Positions 35,631-44,716 of a stretch of 64,000 nt of DNA are shown one piece after another. The first letter of the stretch is position 1. Each line of letters starts with the position of its first letter. The position numbers and the translations under genes are program-made. Location of the stretch: contig CAJULF010000001.1 in assembly GCA_910587135.1 (NCBI GenBank), positions 1 through 64,000 of the forward strand. Direction: 5' to 3'. The notes below the pieces were generated by a model that saw nothing but the letters and a program-made list of their open reading frames with translations, did no database searches and was not told the origin of the DNA. The DNA comes from an uncultured Oscillospiraceae bacterium (GTDB lineage Bacteria; Bacillota; Clostridia; Oscillospirales; Ruminococcaceae).

Positions 35631-37814
35631 ATGAAAACAAACAAATCAAAACCGATCTTCATAACACGGGAGTATCCGCTGATATTTCTCTATCTTGCCG
35701 CGATAAGCCTTTCGCTGATGTATGTAATAAGCAGAAGTCGGATAGTGGTATGTACTATAGTCATGACGGTGCTGAGCATCGGCGTTTTCATGCTGTTTTA
35801 CGTGCTGAGAAAGCATAAGGGCTTTGCGGCGCTGGCGGCAATGGCGCTGGGGTTCGTGTGTATGACTTTGCTTTATATGGGGCAGTATACCCGCGGCGGA
35901 AACAGCATTATGGACTATATTTTCACCGCGTCCAGTTTTTTTGATCCGTTTTTCGCGGGCGTGAGCATAGTGGTCTTTTCGGTGATAGTGGGCTTTGCGT
36001 GCTGCTATTTTTCGGTATATTCCCCAAGACCCTGCTTTCTTATGCTGCCGTCGTTCATTCCGCTGATACTTTCCGTGAGAACGGCGGGCGGTATTCCCGG
36101 GGGTATGCTGATATTCATGCTGACGGGGTTTGCGGCTTCCGCGGCGGTCATGGCTCACCCCGAGTTTCCCGCGGATAATATCTACATAATCGACAAGCGT
36201 TCCGTTCGGGAGCGCATTATGGCGGTACTGGCGGCGGGTGCGGTATTGGCGGGACTTCTCGCGGTGCTGCCGCGGAGCGACAAAACTCCGCAGGGCGAGT
36301 ACCTCGACAATGTCTTTTCCGAAACGGGTGGGTATTACGCGGCTTCGGAGAGGCTGACCAACTTCCTCATGTCCTCCTCGGTGAATACGGGAGCCAACTC
36401 GCCGCAGGGAAACCTGCTGTTTATCGCCGGGGCGGATTCACCCATGACGTTGGTTCGGTGGGCTTTCGATGAGTATTACGGCAGCGGCGGCTGGCGCACG
36501 TCGCGGGAATTCGATACGGGTTATGCGGATTGGCAGACCACGGCCTCGCGGCGCAGCTCGGCGGAGCTTATTTACAGGCTCAAAAACGCGGCGGAGGCTG
36601 GAATGCTTGAGGAGTATTCGGAGCTGCTGAAAAGTGTTTCCTACTCAACAAACGCCATTGACGGGCGCGCCGTCACGGGAGAAATGAGTCCCGTGTCGGC
36701 GCAGGTCGGGATAGCTATCAGGGACGGCTCTCAGACGAGCGTTATAATTCACCCCAACGATACATTCGGGCTTAGGGTGGCGGGATATTCGGGACGTTCG
36801 TTCCGCACTATGCGCGACGAGATATTTACCGAGTCCAACCTGCAGACAAACGCTGCTTATACACTCGATTACTTTTTCGATCTGCCCAACGAGGAGTTTA
36901 TAAGGGCGATGGAAAAAACAGATTTCGGGCAGCTCCTTGCGGACGCGGCGGAGGAAAATGTAATAACCAACTCAACGGCAAACGCTTTTCTTGATGAAAT
37001 GGAGTTTGCGAAGCGCTACCGCGAAGTCACATACAGCAAGGGCATGACGGAGAGCATAGAGGAGCTTGCGGAGGATATCACCGCAGGTCTTGACTCGGAT
37101 TATGACAAGGCGCTGGCGATAGAACGCTGGTTCGGCGAGTCGGGCTTTGTGTATGACATGGATTTCGTTCCGGCGGTGGTTGACGCGGAGTACTTTATTT
37201 TCGAGAGCAAAACGGGGATATGCAGCGATTTCGCCACTGCCGCCACTCTTATAGCGAGAGCGGCGGGGCTGACCGCGCGCTACACCGAGGGCTTCAATCT
37301 CTCGGAGGATGTGCTTGAGGAGGACGGGCTGTTTTATGTTACCGACGCGCAGGCTCACGCAGTAGCGTCAATATATATGGACGGCTTCGGGTGGATGATG
37401 ATAGACCCCACAAGGTATGTCCCCGTCATAAACGATGATGAAAGCGGAGTGGTTCTGCTGCCTTATATTATTGCGGCGGGAATAGTCATCGTCCTAATAA
37501 TGATTTTCCGCAGACCGCTTTCGGAGCTGCTGTTCACAGTTACATTCCCGCTGCGCAGCAAGCATAGCAGGGTGCGCGGGATTTATCTCCGCACAAGAGC
37601 GCTTGCCGCCGGCATAAGCGGAGTAAATCCCGAAAGCACAGCCGTAGGTGAGGTCTGTGACATAATAACAAGAACCCTGTCAATGCCCGAGCAGGCAAGC
37701 CGCATATGCGGCGCGGCGGACGAGCTGTTCTACGGCGGCGGAGAGGCGGACGCGGGCGGGCTGATGCGCTGTTATAAGCAGATACGGAGAATGAAAAGGA
37801 GAATGAGAAAATGA
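35631..37814 (+). CDS. TgpA-like membrane protein with transglutaminase-like domain
   Basis: 727 residues. About six membrane segments lie in the first 220 residues, then a large extracytoplasmic part. The transglutaminase-like triad is C531 (TGICSDFATAA), H576 (QAHAVASIYMDGFGW) and D592 (MIDPT). A final membrane segment near 610-630 and a cytoplasmic tail follow. Such proteins are often linked to DUF58 proteins and MoxR ATPases in envelope assembly. Here DUF58 is next (4-nt overlap) but no MoxR gene is present. Weak RBS GGAAAG. Confidence 0.85.
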   Translation: MKTNKSKPIFITREYPLIFLYLAAISLSLMYVISRSRIVVCTIVMTVLSIGVFMLFYVLRKHKGFAALAAMALGFVCMTLLYMGQYTRGGNSIMDYIFTASSFFDPFFAGVSIVVFSVIVGFACCYFSVYSPRPCFLMLPSFIPLILSVRTAGGIPGGMLIFMLTGFAASAAVMAHPEFPADNIYIIDKRSVRERIMAVLAAGAVLAGLLAVLPRSDKTPQGEYLDNVFSETGGYYAASERLTNFLMSSSVNTGANSPQGNLLFIAGADSPMTLVRWAFDEYYGSGGWRTSREFDTGYADWQTTASRRSSAELIYRLKNAAEAGMLEEYSELLKSVSYSTNAIDGRAVTGEMSPVSAQVGIAIRDGSQTSVIIHPNDTFGLRVAGYSGRSFRTMRDEIFTESNLQTNAAYTLDYFFDLPNEEFIRAMEKTDFGQLLADAAEENVITNSTANAFLDEMEFAKRYREVTYSKGMTESIEELAEDITAGLDSDYDKALAIERWFGESGFVYDMDFVPAVVDAEYFIFESKTGICSDFATAATLIARAAGLTARYTEGFNLSEDVLEEDGLFYVTDAQAHAVASIYMDGFGWMMIDPTRYVPVINDDESGVVLLPYIIAAGIVIVLIMIFRRPLSELLFTVTFPLRSKHSRVRGIYLRTRALAAGISGVNPESTAVGEVCDIITRTLSMPEQASRICGAADELFYGGGEADAGGLMRCYKQIRRMKRRMRK

Positions 37815-38782
37815 CGCATATCCCAAGCTATATCCAGGCGCTGGCATTCTCGGTGCTCTTTCTTGTTTTCATTAACGGCAGCATAGGCTGGGCGCTGGTG
37901 TATGTTCTGGCGGGAGTGGGACTGCTCTCCGCACTGACCTGCGCGTTTTCCAGAAAGCACTTTACAGTGGAGCTTAAGCCCCGTGCTGAGTTTGCGGAGT
38001 TCGGCGACAGACTGTATTACGACGTTGTGGTAAGCAAAAATGGCTTCTGCTTTCTTCCGTTTATGGAGATAAAAATAGAGGGCAGCGCCGAAGCCGCGGT
38101 ACAGACCTCGCTGCTGTTCCGTCGCAGGGCGGTTGTCACGGGGGCTTACAAGGCGGAGCGGAGCGGCTTGAACACTCTCGCCGCGTGTCTGGTGACGGTA
38201 AGGGATTTCTGGAGCATTGTCCGTTTTCGCGTTCCGCTTTCCGAAACGGCGACTATAGCCGTGACCCCGCGCCCGATAGAGTATTCGGGTCCCGAGATAA
38301 TAATGAAAAATCTGCCCTCGGAGGACGAGGAGGCTGAGGAGGGGCATTCGGTGATGTCGGGCGGGCTTCCCGGGTATGAGCACAGGGAGTATTTTCCCGG
38401 GGACTCGTTGCGCCGCATAAATTATAAGCTCTCCGCAAAAAAGCGCCGCCTTATGGTGCGGCTTGATGAGTCCAACGGGCTTGCGAGCACCAATATCCTT
38501 ATATCCGACAGCGGGCTTTCGGAGTGCTGTGATATGGCTTTCGCACTGGCGCGGCAGCTGGTAATGCGCGGCGGCACGGTAAGGATATTCCACGGCGGCA
38601 ACAGTGTTACGGCGGCAACGCCCGAAACTCTGGCAAAAATGCGGGAGTGGCTGGCGTTCAGATATTACGGCGATACCGAAGCGGCGAGCGAGGAGCGCTC
38701 CGAATACGACGCTCTGTCTTCCGAAAAGCCCGATGTGATATTCAGCGGGGCGGGGGAAATAAGCGTGGTGTTTCAAGGATAA
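37811..38782 (+). CDS. DUF58 domain protein
   Basis: 323 residues. Two membrane segments at the N-terminus, then the DUF58 signature REYFPGDSLRRINYKLSAKK near residues 191-210. The fold resembles a von Willebrand A domain. The ATG overlaps the stop of the transglutaminase gene, so the two are coupled. Likely envelope-related; exact role unknown. Confidence 0.88.
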   Translation: MTHIPSYIQALAFSVLFLVFINGSIGWALVYVLAGVGLLSALTCAFSRKHFTVELKPRAEFAEFGDRLYYDVVVSKNGFCFLPFMEIKIEGSAEAAVQTSLLFRRRAVVTGAYKAERSGLNTLAACLVTVRDFWSIVRFRVPLSETATIAVTPRPIEYSGPEIIMKNLPSEDEEAEEGHSVMSGGLPGYEHREYFPGDSLRRINYKLSAKKRRLMVRLDESNGLASTNILISDSGLSECCDMAFALARQLVMRGGTVRIFHGGNSVTAATPETLAKMREWLAFRYYGDTEAASEERSEYDALSSEKPDVIFSGAGEISVVFQG

Positions 38783-38798
38783 AAATTTCCTGTTAATA

Positions 38799-38827
38799 TT
38801 GCAATTTTCAGAAAAGTGTGATATAAT
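38799..38827 (+). promoter_or_regulatory. Promoter of the BMP-family lipoprotein gene
   Basis: TTGCAA, 17 nt, TGaTATAAT (extended -10). The leader of about 85 nt includes a family A end fragment (38868-38890, TCAACCTTTATATACGGGCTG). Confidence 0.72.
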
Positions 38828-38867
38828 AGAATCGGATATTTTTATTTGCGCATTAAGATAAACACAA

Positions 38868-38890
38868 TGTCAACCTTTATATACGGGCTG
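38868..38890 (-). repeat. Family A left-end fragment
   Basis: Only the terminal 20-odd nt of the left end (minus strand CAGCCCGTATATAAAGGTTGA) remain, just before the ribosome binding site of the lipoprotein gene. Confidence 0.65.
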
Positions 38891-38918
38891 AATCTCTTTA
38901 TAAGGAGGCTATTTTAAT

Positions 38919-40094
38919 ATGACAAAAGGTTTTAAAAGGCTCGCGGCTTTGTTGGCGGTGTGCACCGCGCTCGGGGCGGCGGGCTGTAAGGACAATGCCG
39001 AAAGCGGCGCGGCAACGGGAGAGGGAACTGCTGAGGCTGTTACCTCCGAACCCGTGGAGGAAACCGCCAAGGTGGGATATATCTTCAATGGCAGAGCCGA
39101 CGGCGGCGGAACTACGGAGGAGCTTAACTCCCAGCGGCTTAAAGCGGTAAGTCATTCGGATCTGTTCACCGAATATATTGATAATGTTACGATCTCCGAC
39201 TTTGAAGCGGCAGTCAAGACTTTGGCGGAGGACGGCTGCACATATATCGTGGCGGCAAGTCCGGTTTACACCCATGCGATAACGTCCGTTGCGGGAAAAT
39301 ACATGAACATTAATTTTGTGTCGATGGGTTCTCATGTAAGCACAGCGAATGTGTATGCGTATACCGAAACGCCTTATCAGGCGGGCTATGTGGCGGGATT
39401 GGCAGCTGCGTTCAATTCCGAAAACGAGAAAGTCGGCGTGGTTGCGGATATAGGGCAGTTTTACTGCACCCCCTTTATCAACGCGGTTACTCTCGGCGCG
39501 CAGCTGGTGTATGAGAATGCTTCGGTGGTTGCGGCAACCGCAGATGCCGACGATGAGATACGCGAAGCCGTGGACGCTCTTGTAAGCGAGGGCTGCGACG
39601 TTATCATAAGCTATACCGAATCTCCGGAAACCGCCGAATACTGTAACCGCAAGGGGATAAAGTTTGTGGGCAACATAAACTACGGCGCGGACGCGGCGAA
39701 TTATGAAAATATGCTGATGTATTATTACAGCTCGCGCGATAGCTTTTTCCTATCGCAATTCAAGCAGATAACGCTTGACACATGGCTGGCGGAAGAATAT
39801 TTGGGGTCTATGGGCAACGGTATAATAAACCTCTCCGATGCGCTGCCCGCTTCTAAAGACGGCACGCAGGAGCTTATAAACGCCCTTGCCGCAAAGGTCT
39901 CCGGCGGACAGGCATATATTTTCAGCGGGGAACTGAAAGATAACAGCGGAAGTATCAAATATACACAGTATGACAGCATGACGGCGAATGAGATATACAA
40001 CATGGATTGGTATGTTTACGGAACAAAGGTCCTTGAAACATTCCGCAAGCCAAAGACAGATTTGGAAATAAACAGCTTTGAAATCAAGGAATAA
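38919..40094 (+). CDS. BMP/PnrA-family substrate-binding lipoprotein
   Basis: 391 residues. The signal peptide ends LGAAGC, a lipobox. The mature part follows the BMP/PnrA order: KVGYIFNGRADGGG, AASPVYTHAITSVAGKY, YQAGYVAGLAAAF, DVIISYTESPETA, and a C-terminal TWLAEEYLGSMGNGIINLS. PnrA-like proteins bind purine nucleosides for ABC import. No permease or ATPase gene is next to it, so it is an orphan or uses a distant transporter. RBS AAGGAGG. Confidence 0.85.
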   Translation: MTKGFKRLAALLAVCTALGAAGCKDNAESGAATGEGTAEAVTSEPVEETAKVGYIFNGRADGGGTTEELNSQRLKAVSHSDLFTEYIDNVTISDFEAAVKTLAEDGCTYIVAASPVYTHAITSVAGKYMNINFVSMGSHVSTANVYAYTETPYQAGYVAGLAAAFNSENEKVGVVADIGQFYCTPFINAVTLGAQLVYENASVVAATADADDEIREAVDALVSEGCDVIISYTESPETAEYCNRKGIKFVGNINYGADAANYENMLMYYYSSRDSFFLSQFKQITLDTWLAEEYLGSMGNGIINLSDALPASKDGTQELINALAAKVSGGQAYIFSGELKDNSGSIKYTQYDSMTANEIYNMDWYVYGTKVLETFRKPKTDLEINSFEIKE

Positions 40095-40155
40095 AGTATA
40101 TCTATAGCATTTTGTATCCACAGTTTCCGACTCTCACGAAAAATATAAATGAAAA

Positions 40156-40185
40156 AGTCCCGCACTCCGGCAAGAGCGCGGGACT
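40156..40185 (-). terminator. Left bracketing hairpin of a family A copy
   Basis: AGTCCCGCACTC / GAGCGCGGGACT. The T-tract (TTTTTC) is on the minus-strand outward side. Its loop sequence CGGCAA is the reverse complement of the loop in the hairpin at 40382. Confidence 0.75.
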
Positions 40186-40380
40186 CAGTCTGTATATAAA
40201 GGTTGACCAAGGGCGAATTATTTAAAAAAATTTCAAAATTTCCGTTAGTCATACTCCGTTACGCTACGCTTCACTCCGCATGCCTAACGGAAACCGCGCG
40301 CGTTTGCGTTCGCAAACGCGCGACTTTTTGAAATTTCATGCGCCGACATTGCGTGGCAAATAGGCTTTTTCTACAAGCTG
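40186..40380 (+). repeat. Family A repeat, reference copy
   Basis: Most complete copy: left end CAGTCTGTATATAAAGGTTG, outer stem AAATTTCAAAA/TTTTGAAATTT, stem 2 TTTCCGTTAG/CTAACGGAAA, stem 3 CGCGCGTTTGC/GCAAACGCGCG, right end GGCTTTTTCTACAAGCTG. The two ends form an imperfect inverted repeat (CAGnyTGTAnAnAAAG). Confidence 0.92.
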
Positions 40381-40381
40381 A

Positions 40382-40414
40382 AGTCCCGCGCTCTTGCCGG
40401 AGCGCGGGACTTTT
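40382..40414 (+). terminator. Right bracketing hairpin of a family A copy
   Basis: AGTCCCGCGCTC / GAGCGCGGGACT followed by TTTTC on the plus strand; terminates the lipoprotein transcript after the repeat. Confidence 0.78.
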
Positions 40415-40421
40415 CATGTAA

Positions 40422-43400
40422 CTACTGAGATATGGTCATGGCGTTTAAAAACTCGTTTACCGCTTCCTCAAACGCTTTCATTTTTTTCCTTGCGTCCCTC
40501 AGCAGAGGAACGGAAAGATTTCCGTCGCTAAGGGAATTGGAAATTTTGTTAAGGCTGTTCAGGGCTTCTGTATCGGCTGTTTCAATATTCTTTGCCAGTG
40601 CTGATAACTCATCGCTTTCAATAAAATCGTAGTCTGCACTGAGGCTCGCCATAATGTAATTGTAGGAAAGGTCGTAGTAGGCAGTCAAAAGCTCTTCATA
40701 GCTCATGCTGTCAAAATCGTAGGAAACTGCCGGCTCTTTCGCGGGCGCTTTGGTGTTTTTCGCCTGCGCTTCGATATCGTCCAGTTCCTTTTCCATCGCG
40801 TCCAAGCTTGCCGCCACTTCGTCAAACTGCGACTGTGTCATATTATAGGAAATGCTGTCGTAATAAACTGTACCAAGTCTGCTTGACAAATCAAACAACT
40901 TATCTTTCAGCTCGTCGCTGATGTAGTAATAATTCTGACTTATGGAGTCGCAGCGGGAAATATCGCTGTCCGCGCGGCTGTTTAACGCGATTATATCCTC
41001 AATGCTCGCCGACGGTTCGGGAATCTCGGACAGCTTATCTGCGGACTCTTCGAGAGCCTCGGAGATATACTGCGCAAAGTAGGAATCGGAGGAAGCCGCT
41101 TTTTCCTTAAGCTCCGCGAACAGCGCGTAAAGCTCTTCCATAGTTGCCTTGTCCGAATCGCTCAGTTCGGTTCCGTTATAGCTGCCGTAGCCATACATAA
41201 AGTTGTAGGAGGAAAGGTATTCCGCCAGAGCGTCGCTTATTTCGATAACATCGCCCGAGGGAACGGTCACCTTGCCGTCCGAGCCGCTGACAGCAGTATT
41301 TACCGCGAAGCTGCCGTACTGAGGAACTTCAACCTTAAAGTTGCACACGTAAGCGCCGCCGTCAATTTCGGAGGAAAGCGTGAACTTTGCCGCGGAAAGC
41401 GCCGCCAGAACCGCCGCGTCGCTGCTGCTGAGTTCTTCGGTGAAGTCGGCGGGGGGAGTTATCGTAAATGTGTATGTTCCCGTGCTGACGTCGTTGCCGA
41501 GGAATTTTTCGGTCTTTGCTCCGCTGTATTCGATATTCGCCGCGTAGCTATCGTCATCAATGCGGAGTTTTATGCTTACCGAGCCGTCGGTTTCGGAGGT
41601 CTTGCGCACAAGCGCGGAGAGATCGAACTCATTGGTGTACATATCGGTGTACGTATTGTTGTCGATGATGCCGTAGCTGGAAAAATGCTCCAACTCCGCA
41701 GCAAATACGTCGCTGCTCTCAACATAGCTGAAGCAAGCGTCCTGAAGCGACGAATATATGCCGTAGCTTAAGGTGTCCTCGGATTTATCAAAGTTAAGCG
41801 CGTAGCTCTTTCCGAGAACGTTGTTGTTCTTGTCAACCACCGACCTTATAATGAGCGAATAGTCCTCCCCGCTTATGTCGGCGAATGCGTCGATGATATC
41901 CTCCTTGTACTCGTCAAGGGTAAGCTCCATACCGCATTCATTGACATAGTCGATAATCTGTCCGCTGAAATAGGTGTCGTCCGCGATATGCCTGCCTATC
42001 TCCGCGAACATATCTTCAATAAGAGCGCTGTTCATAGTCGCAGTTATAAGTGTTCCGTGAGCCTTGGCGTCACTTGCGAACAGCTCACCGTCGCTCTCGA
42101 TAACTATCTCGGAGTTCTCATAATATCTGAGGTAAATGTCGGTGATTTCCTTTATCAGCCGCGAGATCTCGTCCTCGTCAAACTCCAGCTCGGGGGCTTC
42201 CTCAACGAAAACCGTTTCGCCGTCTTTCACGACATACTTTATCGCTTTGTCGGAGCCAAACGGGAAGCAAAGGTAAACCGTGCCGCCGGAAAGTATAAAC
42301 GCCTGTGCGTTGACGGTAAGACCGCTTTCGGTCATCTCCGCTCCGAACATAGCCGCGTCCTTTTCGGCAGTAATGTCATATGTAAGAGTTATGGAGTTAA
42401 GCGCTTCCAACGCTTTGTCAAATTCCGCCTTGTCCTCATCGGTGGCATAGCTGCCGAAAAGCAGTGCCTTTGCGGTGTCGGTAACGGCGATATCGGTATT
42501 CAGCTTTACGGAAAGAGAGTTTACACCGTAGGTTTTTAGCATAATGCTCTCATACTGCTCCAGCATAGCGGCGAACTGCGATGCGGCATCGACTTCATGG
42601 GTCATTACGGTGTGAGCCGCATACATGTCATCGTCATAGTTATTCATCATTGCCGCCGAAGCCGCGTAGGAGGCGCTCGCGCTCTTTATTCCCTGAGCTA
42701 TCAGCGGACTGTCGGCGTATTGCGATACGGTTTTCAGCCCTCTCCCCTCTATCATGGAGGCATATCGGCTGTCGCCCATAAACATATTCATTATGGGACC
42801 TTTGTTCAGCAGGAATACCACTGCCAGAATCACCGCCACAGCCGCGACTGCCGCACAGATTATAACGGCAATTTTTCCGCCGCCGTGCTTTTTGATGGGG
42901 GTCACGGGCATCACAGCCGCCCCCGCGAAGCCGAGGTCGCCGAAATCGGTCGTGTCGGGCTGTGCGGTCGGTTTTGCAAGATTTACCCTTTGAGCGGGCG
43001 CTGCCGCGGGAGTGCCCGCATATATCGGTGTGCTTGCCGCAGGAGCGGTTACCGCGCTCGCTGCATCGTTTACGGGAGTGGGTACGCCAAAGCCGCTTGT
43101 CGGTGCGCTGTTCACGGGGGTTGGTATTCCCGCGGGAATCTCACTTATAACGGGGCTTTCCGGAAGTACCGGCGCTTCTTCGGGAATTGCGGGCATTGCT
43201 GCCACAAGGCTATCCGAAGCGTTCTCGGGAGCATCGATATTACCCGCGTATCCGATAGATTCGGGCTTGGCTTCTCTTGCCCCGACGGGAGTGCCGCAAA
43301 CGGAGCAGAATTTGGAGCCTGCTTTAAGCTCCAGTCCGCAGTTTGTGCAAAACAGCGGAGCGGGAGCACATTTCTGACCGCAAATGGGGCAGAATTTCGC

Positions 43401-43439
43401 GCTGTCTGTTATTTCACTGCTGCAATTACTACAAATCAT
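40422..43439 (-). CDS. Large zinc-ribbon membrane protein, unknown
   Basis: 1005 residues from ATG 43439 with AAAGGA upstream. Two zinc ribbons open the protein (CSNC..CPICG and CTNC..CSVCG, residues 3-52), then a Pro/Ala-rich linker to about 185. One membrane segment (IAVIICAAVAAVAVILAVVF) places the remaining 780 residues outside. That part is acidic, rich in Ser, Tyr and Asp, with repeated IEDM/DELSAL-type helices near the end. Zinc-ribbon plus single-span topology recalls YvbJ/TcaA-like envelope proteins of Firmicutes; the large domain is not recognised. Confidence 0.8.
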   Translation of the reverse strand: MICSNCSSEITDSAKFCPICGQKCAPAPLFCTNCGLELKAGSKFCSVCGTPVGAREAKPESIGYAGNIDAPENASDSLVAAMPAIPEEAPVLPESPVISEIPAGIPTPVNSAPTSGFGVPTPVNDAASAVTAPAASTPIYAGTPAAAPAQRVNLAKPTAQPDTTDFGDLGFAGAAVMPVTPIKKHGGGKIAVIICAAVAAVAVILAVVFLLNKGPIMNMFMGDSRYASMIEGRGLKTVSQYADSPLIAQGIKSASASYAASAAMMNNYDDDMYAAHTVMTHEVDAASQFAAMLEQYESIMLKTYGVNSLSVKLNTDIAVTDTAKALLFGSYATDEDKAEFDKALEALNSITLTYDITAEKDAAMFGAEMTESGLTVNAQAFILSGGTVYLCFPFGSDKAIKYVVKDGETVFVEEAPELEFDEDEISRLIKEITDIYLRYYENSEIVIESDGELFASDAKAHGTLITATMNSALIEDMFAEIGRHIADDTYFSGQIIDYVNECGMELTLDEYKEDIIDAFADISGEDYSLIIRSVVDKNNNVLGKSYALNFDKSEDTLSYGIYSSLQDACFSYVESSDVFAAELEHFSSYGIIDNNTYTDMYTNEFDLSALVRKTSETDGSVSIKLRIDDDSYAANIEYSGAKTEKFLGNDVSTGTYTFTITPPADFTEELSSSDAAVLAALSAAKFTLSSEIDGGAYVCNFKVEVPQYGSFAVNTAVSGSDGKVTVPSGDVIEISDALAEYLSSYNFMYGYGSYNGTELSDSDKATMEELYALFAELKEKAASSDSYFAQYISEALEESADKLSEIPEPSASIEDIIALNSRADSDISRCDSISQNYYYISDELKDKLFDLSSRLGTVYYDSISYNMTQSQFDEVAASLDAMEKELDDIEAQAKNTKAPAKEPAVSYDFDSMSYEELLTAYYDLSYNYIMASLSADYDFIESDELSALAKNIETADTEALNSLNKISNSLSDGNLSVPLLRDARKKMKAFEEAVNEFLNAMTISQ

Positions 43440-43588
43440 AATATTTTCCTTTCGTTTGACAGATAACATAAGGACTGCTATCTTTATTATATAATGAAAT
43501 TGCTTCTGTGTCAATGGTATCTGTGCCGAATTTTGATATGCAAAACTGTAACATTTGATAAATTCAATCGGTTTGGAGCGTAAAAACA

Positions 43589-43621
43589 CCGCGCGGGAAA
43601 GCTAAAAGCGATCCCGCGCGG
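43589..43621 (-). terminator. Terminator of the G5-3D gene
   Basis: CCGCGCGGGA / TCCCGCGCGG followed on the minus strand by TGTTTTTAC, just after the stop at 43634. Confidence 0.8.
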
Positions 43622-43633
43622 CAAAGCGCTTTA

Positions 43634-44716
43634 TTATCTTCCGCTGCCCTCGGAGAGCACGTAGATGTCCGCGTAAACCGCGCCCCAGTCGCAGCTGTCG
43701 CCGAAGTGCTCCGCGGAATTTCCGAAGTAAAGGTCAACCGCGATTATACCCTCCATCAGAGCCGTTCCCGTATCTGCGGCAATAGCATAGCCATAAACGC
43801 GGCTGCCGTCCTGAGCCACTATATATAGCTCACTGCCGTAGGGAATGACGTTGGGGTTTACCGCAACCGTGCCTATTTCCGCAAGTCTGCCGCTTGCAGT
43901 TTTCGCGCCGTAACCCGCCGTGTAAGCGGTCGCCTTGCCCGAAACTATTCTCGTATAGCTTTCGGGAAGCCCGTTGACAAGTTTAAGGCTCTCGGGATTT
44001 TCCATTTTGGCATAAGGAACGCCAAGTGCCGTTCCTCGCTCTATAACCTGAGTAACGGGGTCTTTGGTTATGGACTCAAGCGCCAGCTCCTGGCTCTTGA
44101 GGACTCCGTCATGATAAGTTTCCTTTACAAAATAGGTCTTAACACCGTTTTCGCCCTCTACAAGCACATTCTCCGTGCCTATGACCATGTTGGAATTGTC
44201 TACGTATTCCACCTCAAAGGGTATTTCGGTTTCGTTTGTGCGCATCTCATAGGATATCCGTGTAACGGTTATGTTCATATCCGCGTAAACCGTGTCCGTA
44301 AGCTCGCAGTCTATCGTATCATGTTCGCCTATTTCCACGCCCGCCTTGGCAAGAACCTCCGCCACCGTACCGCCTATTACAGGCACGACCGTGGTTTTGC
44401 CGTCGGCTGTAACGTTTACGTTAAAGGAGCGGTGGATGGTGATATATGCCGTGCTTTCGTCAATCGACTCGTATGTCACCAGATCGTGAGCGCCCAATGT
44501 ATATTCCGCCGAGCGGAGGATTGCGTAAACGTCCGTTTCCGAGGTCATCATTTCCCTTGTTACACCGTTATCCGTGATGTAAACGCGGTCACGGTAATAA
44601 AGGTTACCCATCATCATTGCGATCATAACCGCTGACATCGCGAAGATTGCCAGCTTTACGATCCTGCTTTTGATTATCAGCTTGTTCATTTTGGAATTAA
44701 CTATCTGTGGTTTCAT
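43634..44716 (-). CDS. YabE-like cell-wall protein with DUF348, G5 and 3D domains
   Basis: 360 residues. An N-terminal membrane anchor or signal (residues 20-42) is followed by two DUF348-like repeats (YITDNGVTREMMT; FNVNVTADGKTTVVPV), a G5 domain (EIPFEVEYVDNSNM .. YFVKETYHDGV) and a C-terminal 3D barrel with TAYTAGYGAKTASG and AADTGTALMEG. Family members (YabE, Sps/RpfB-like) are peptidoglycan-lytic enzymes of growth and resuscitation. Strong promoter and a long leader precede it. Confidence 0.92.
   Translation of the reverse strand: MKPQIVNSKMNKLIIKSRIVKLAIFAMSAVMIAMMMGNLYYRDRVYITDNGVTREMMTSETDVYAILRSAEYTLGAHDLVTYESIDESTAYITIHRSFNVNVTADGKTTVVPVIGGTVAEVLAKAGVEIGEHDTIDCELTDTVYADMNITVTRISYEMRTNETEIPFEVEYVDNSNMVIGTENVLVEGENGVKTYFVKETYHDGVLKSQELALESITKDPVTQVIERGTALGVPYAKMENPESLKLVNGLPESYTRIVSGKATAYTAGYGAKTASGRLAEIGTVAVNPNVIPYGSELYIVAQDGSRVYGYAIAADTGTALMEGIIAVDLYFGNSAEHFGDSCDWGAVYADIYVLSEGSGR

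Noticed and set aside
40016..40252. Small frame beginning MTNGNFEIFLNNSPLVNLYI
   Set aside because: The same peptide appears at 22831-23037 because it is the translated end of a family A repeat, not a gene.
42597..43466. 289-codon frame opposite the zinc-ribbon gene
   Set aside because: Antisense to a low-complexity Pro/Ala linker; no start signals.
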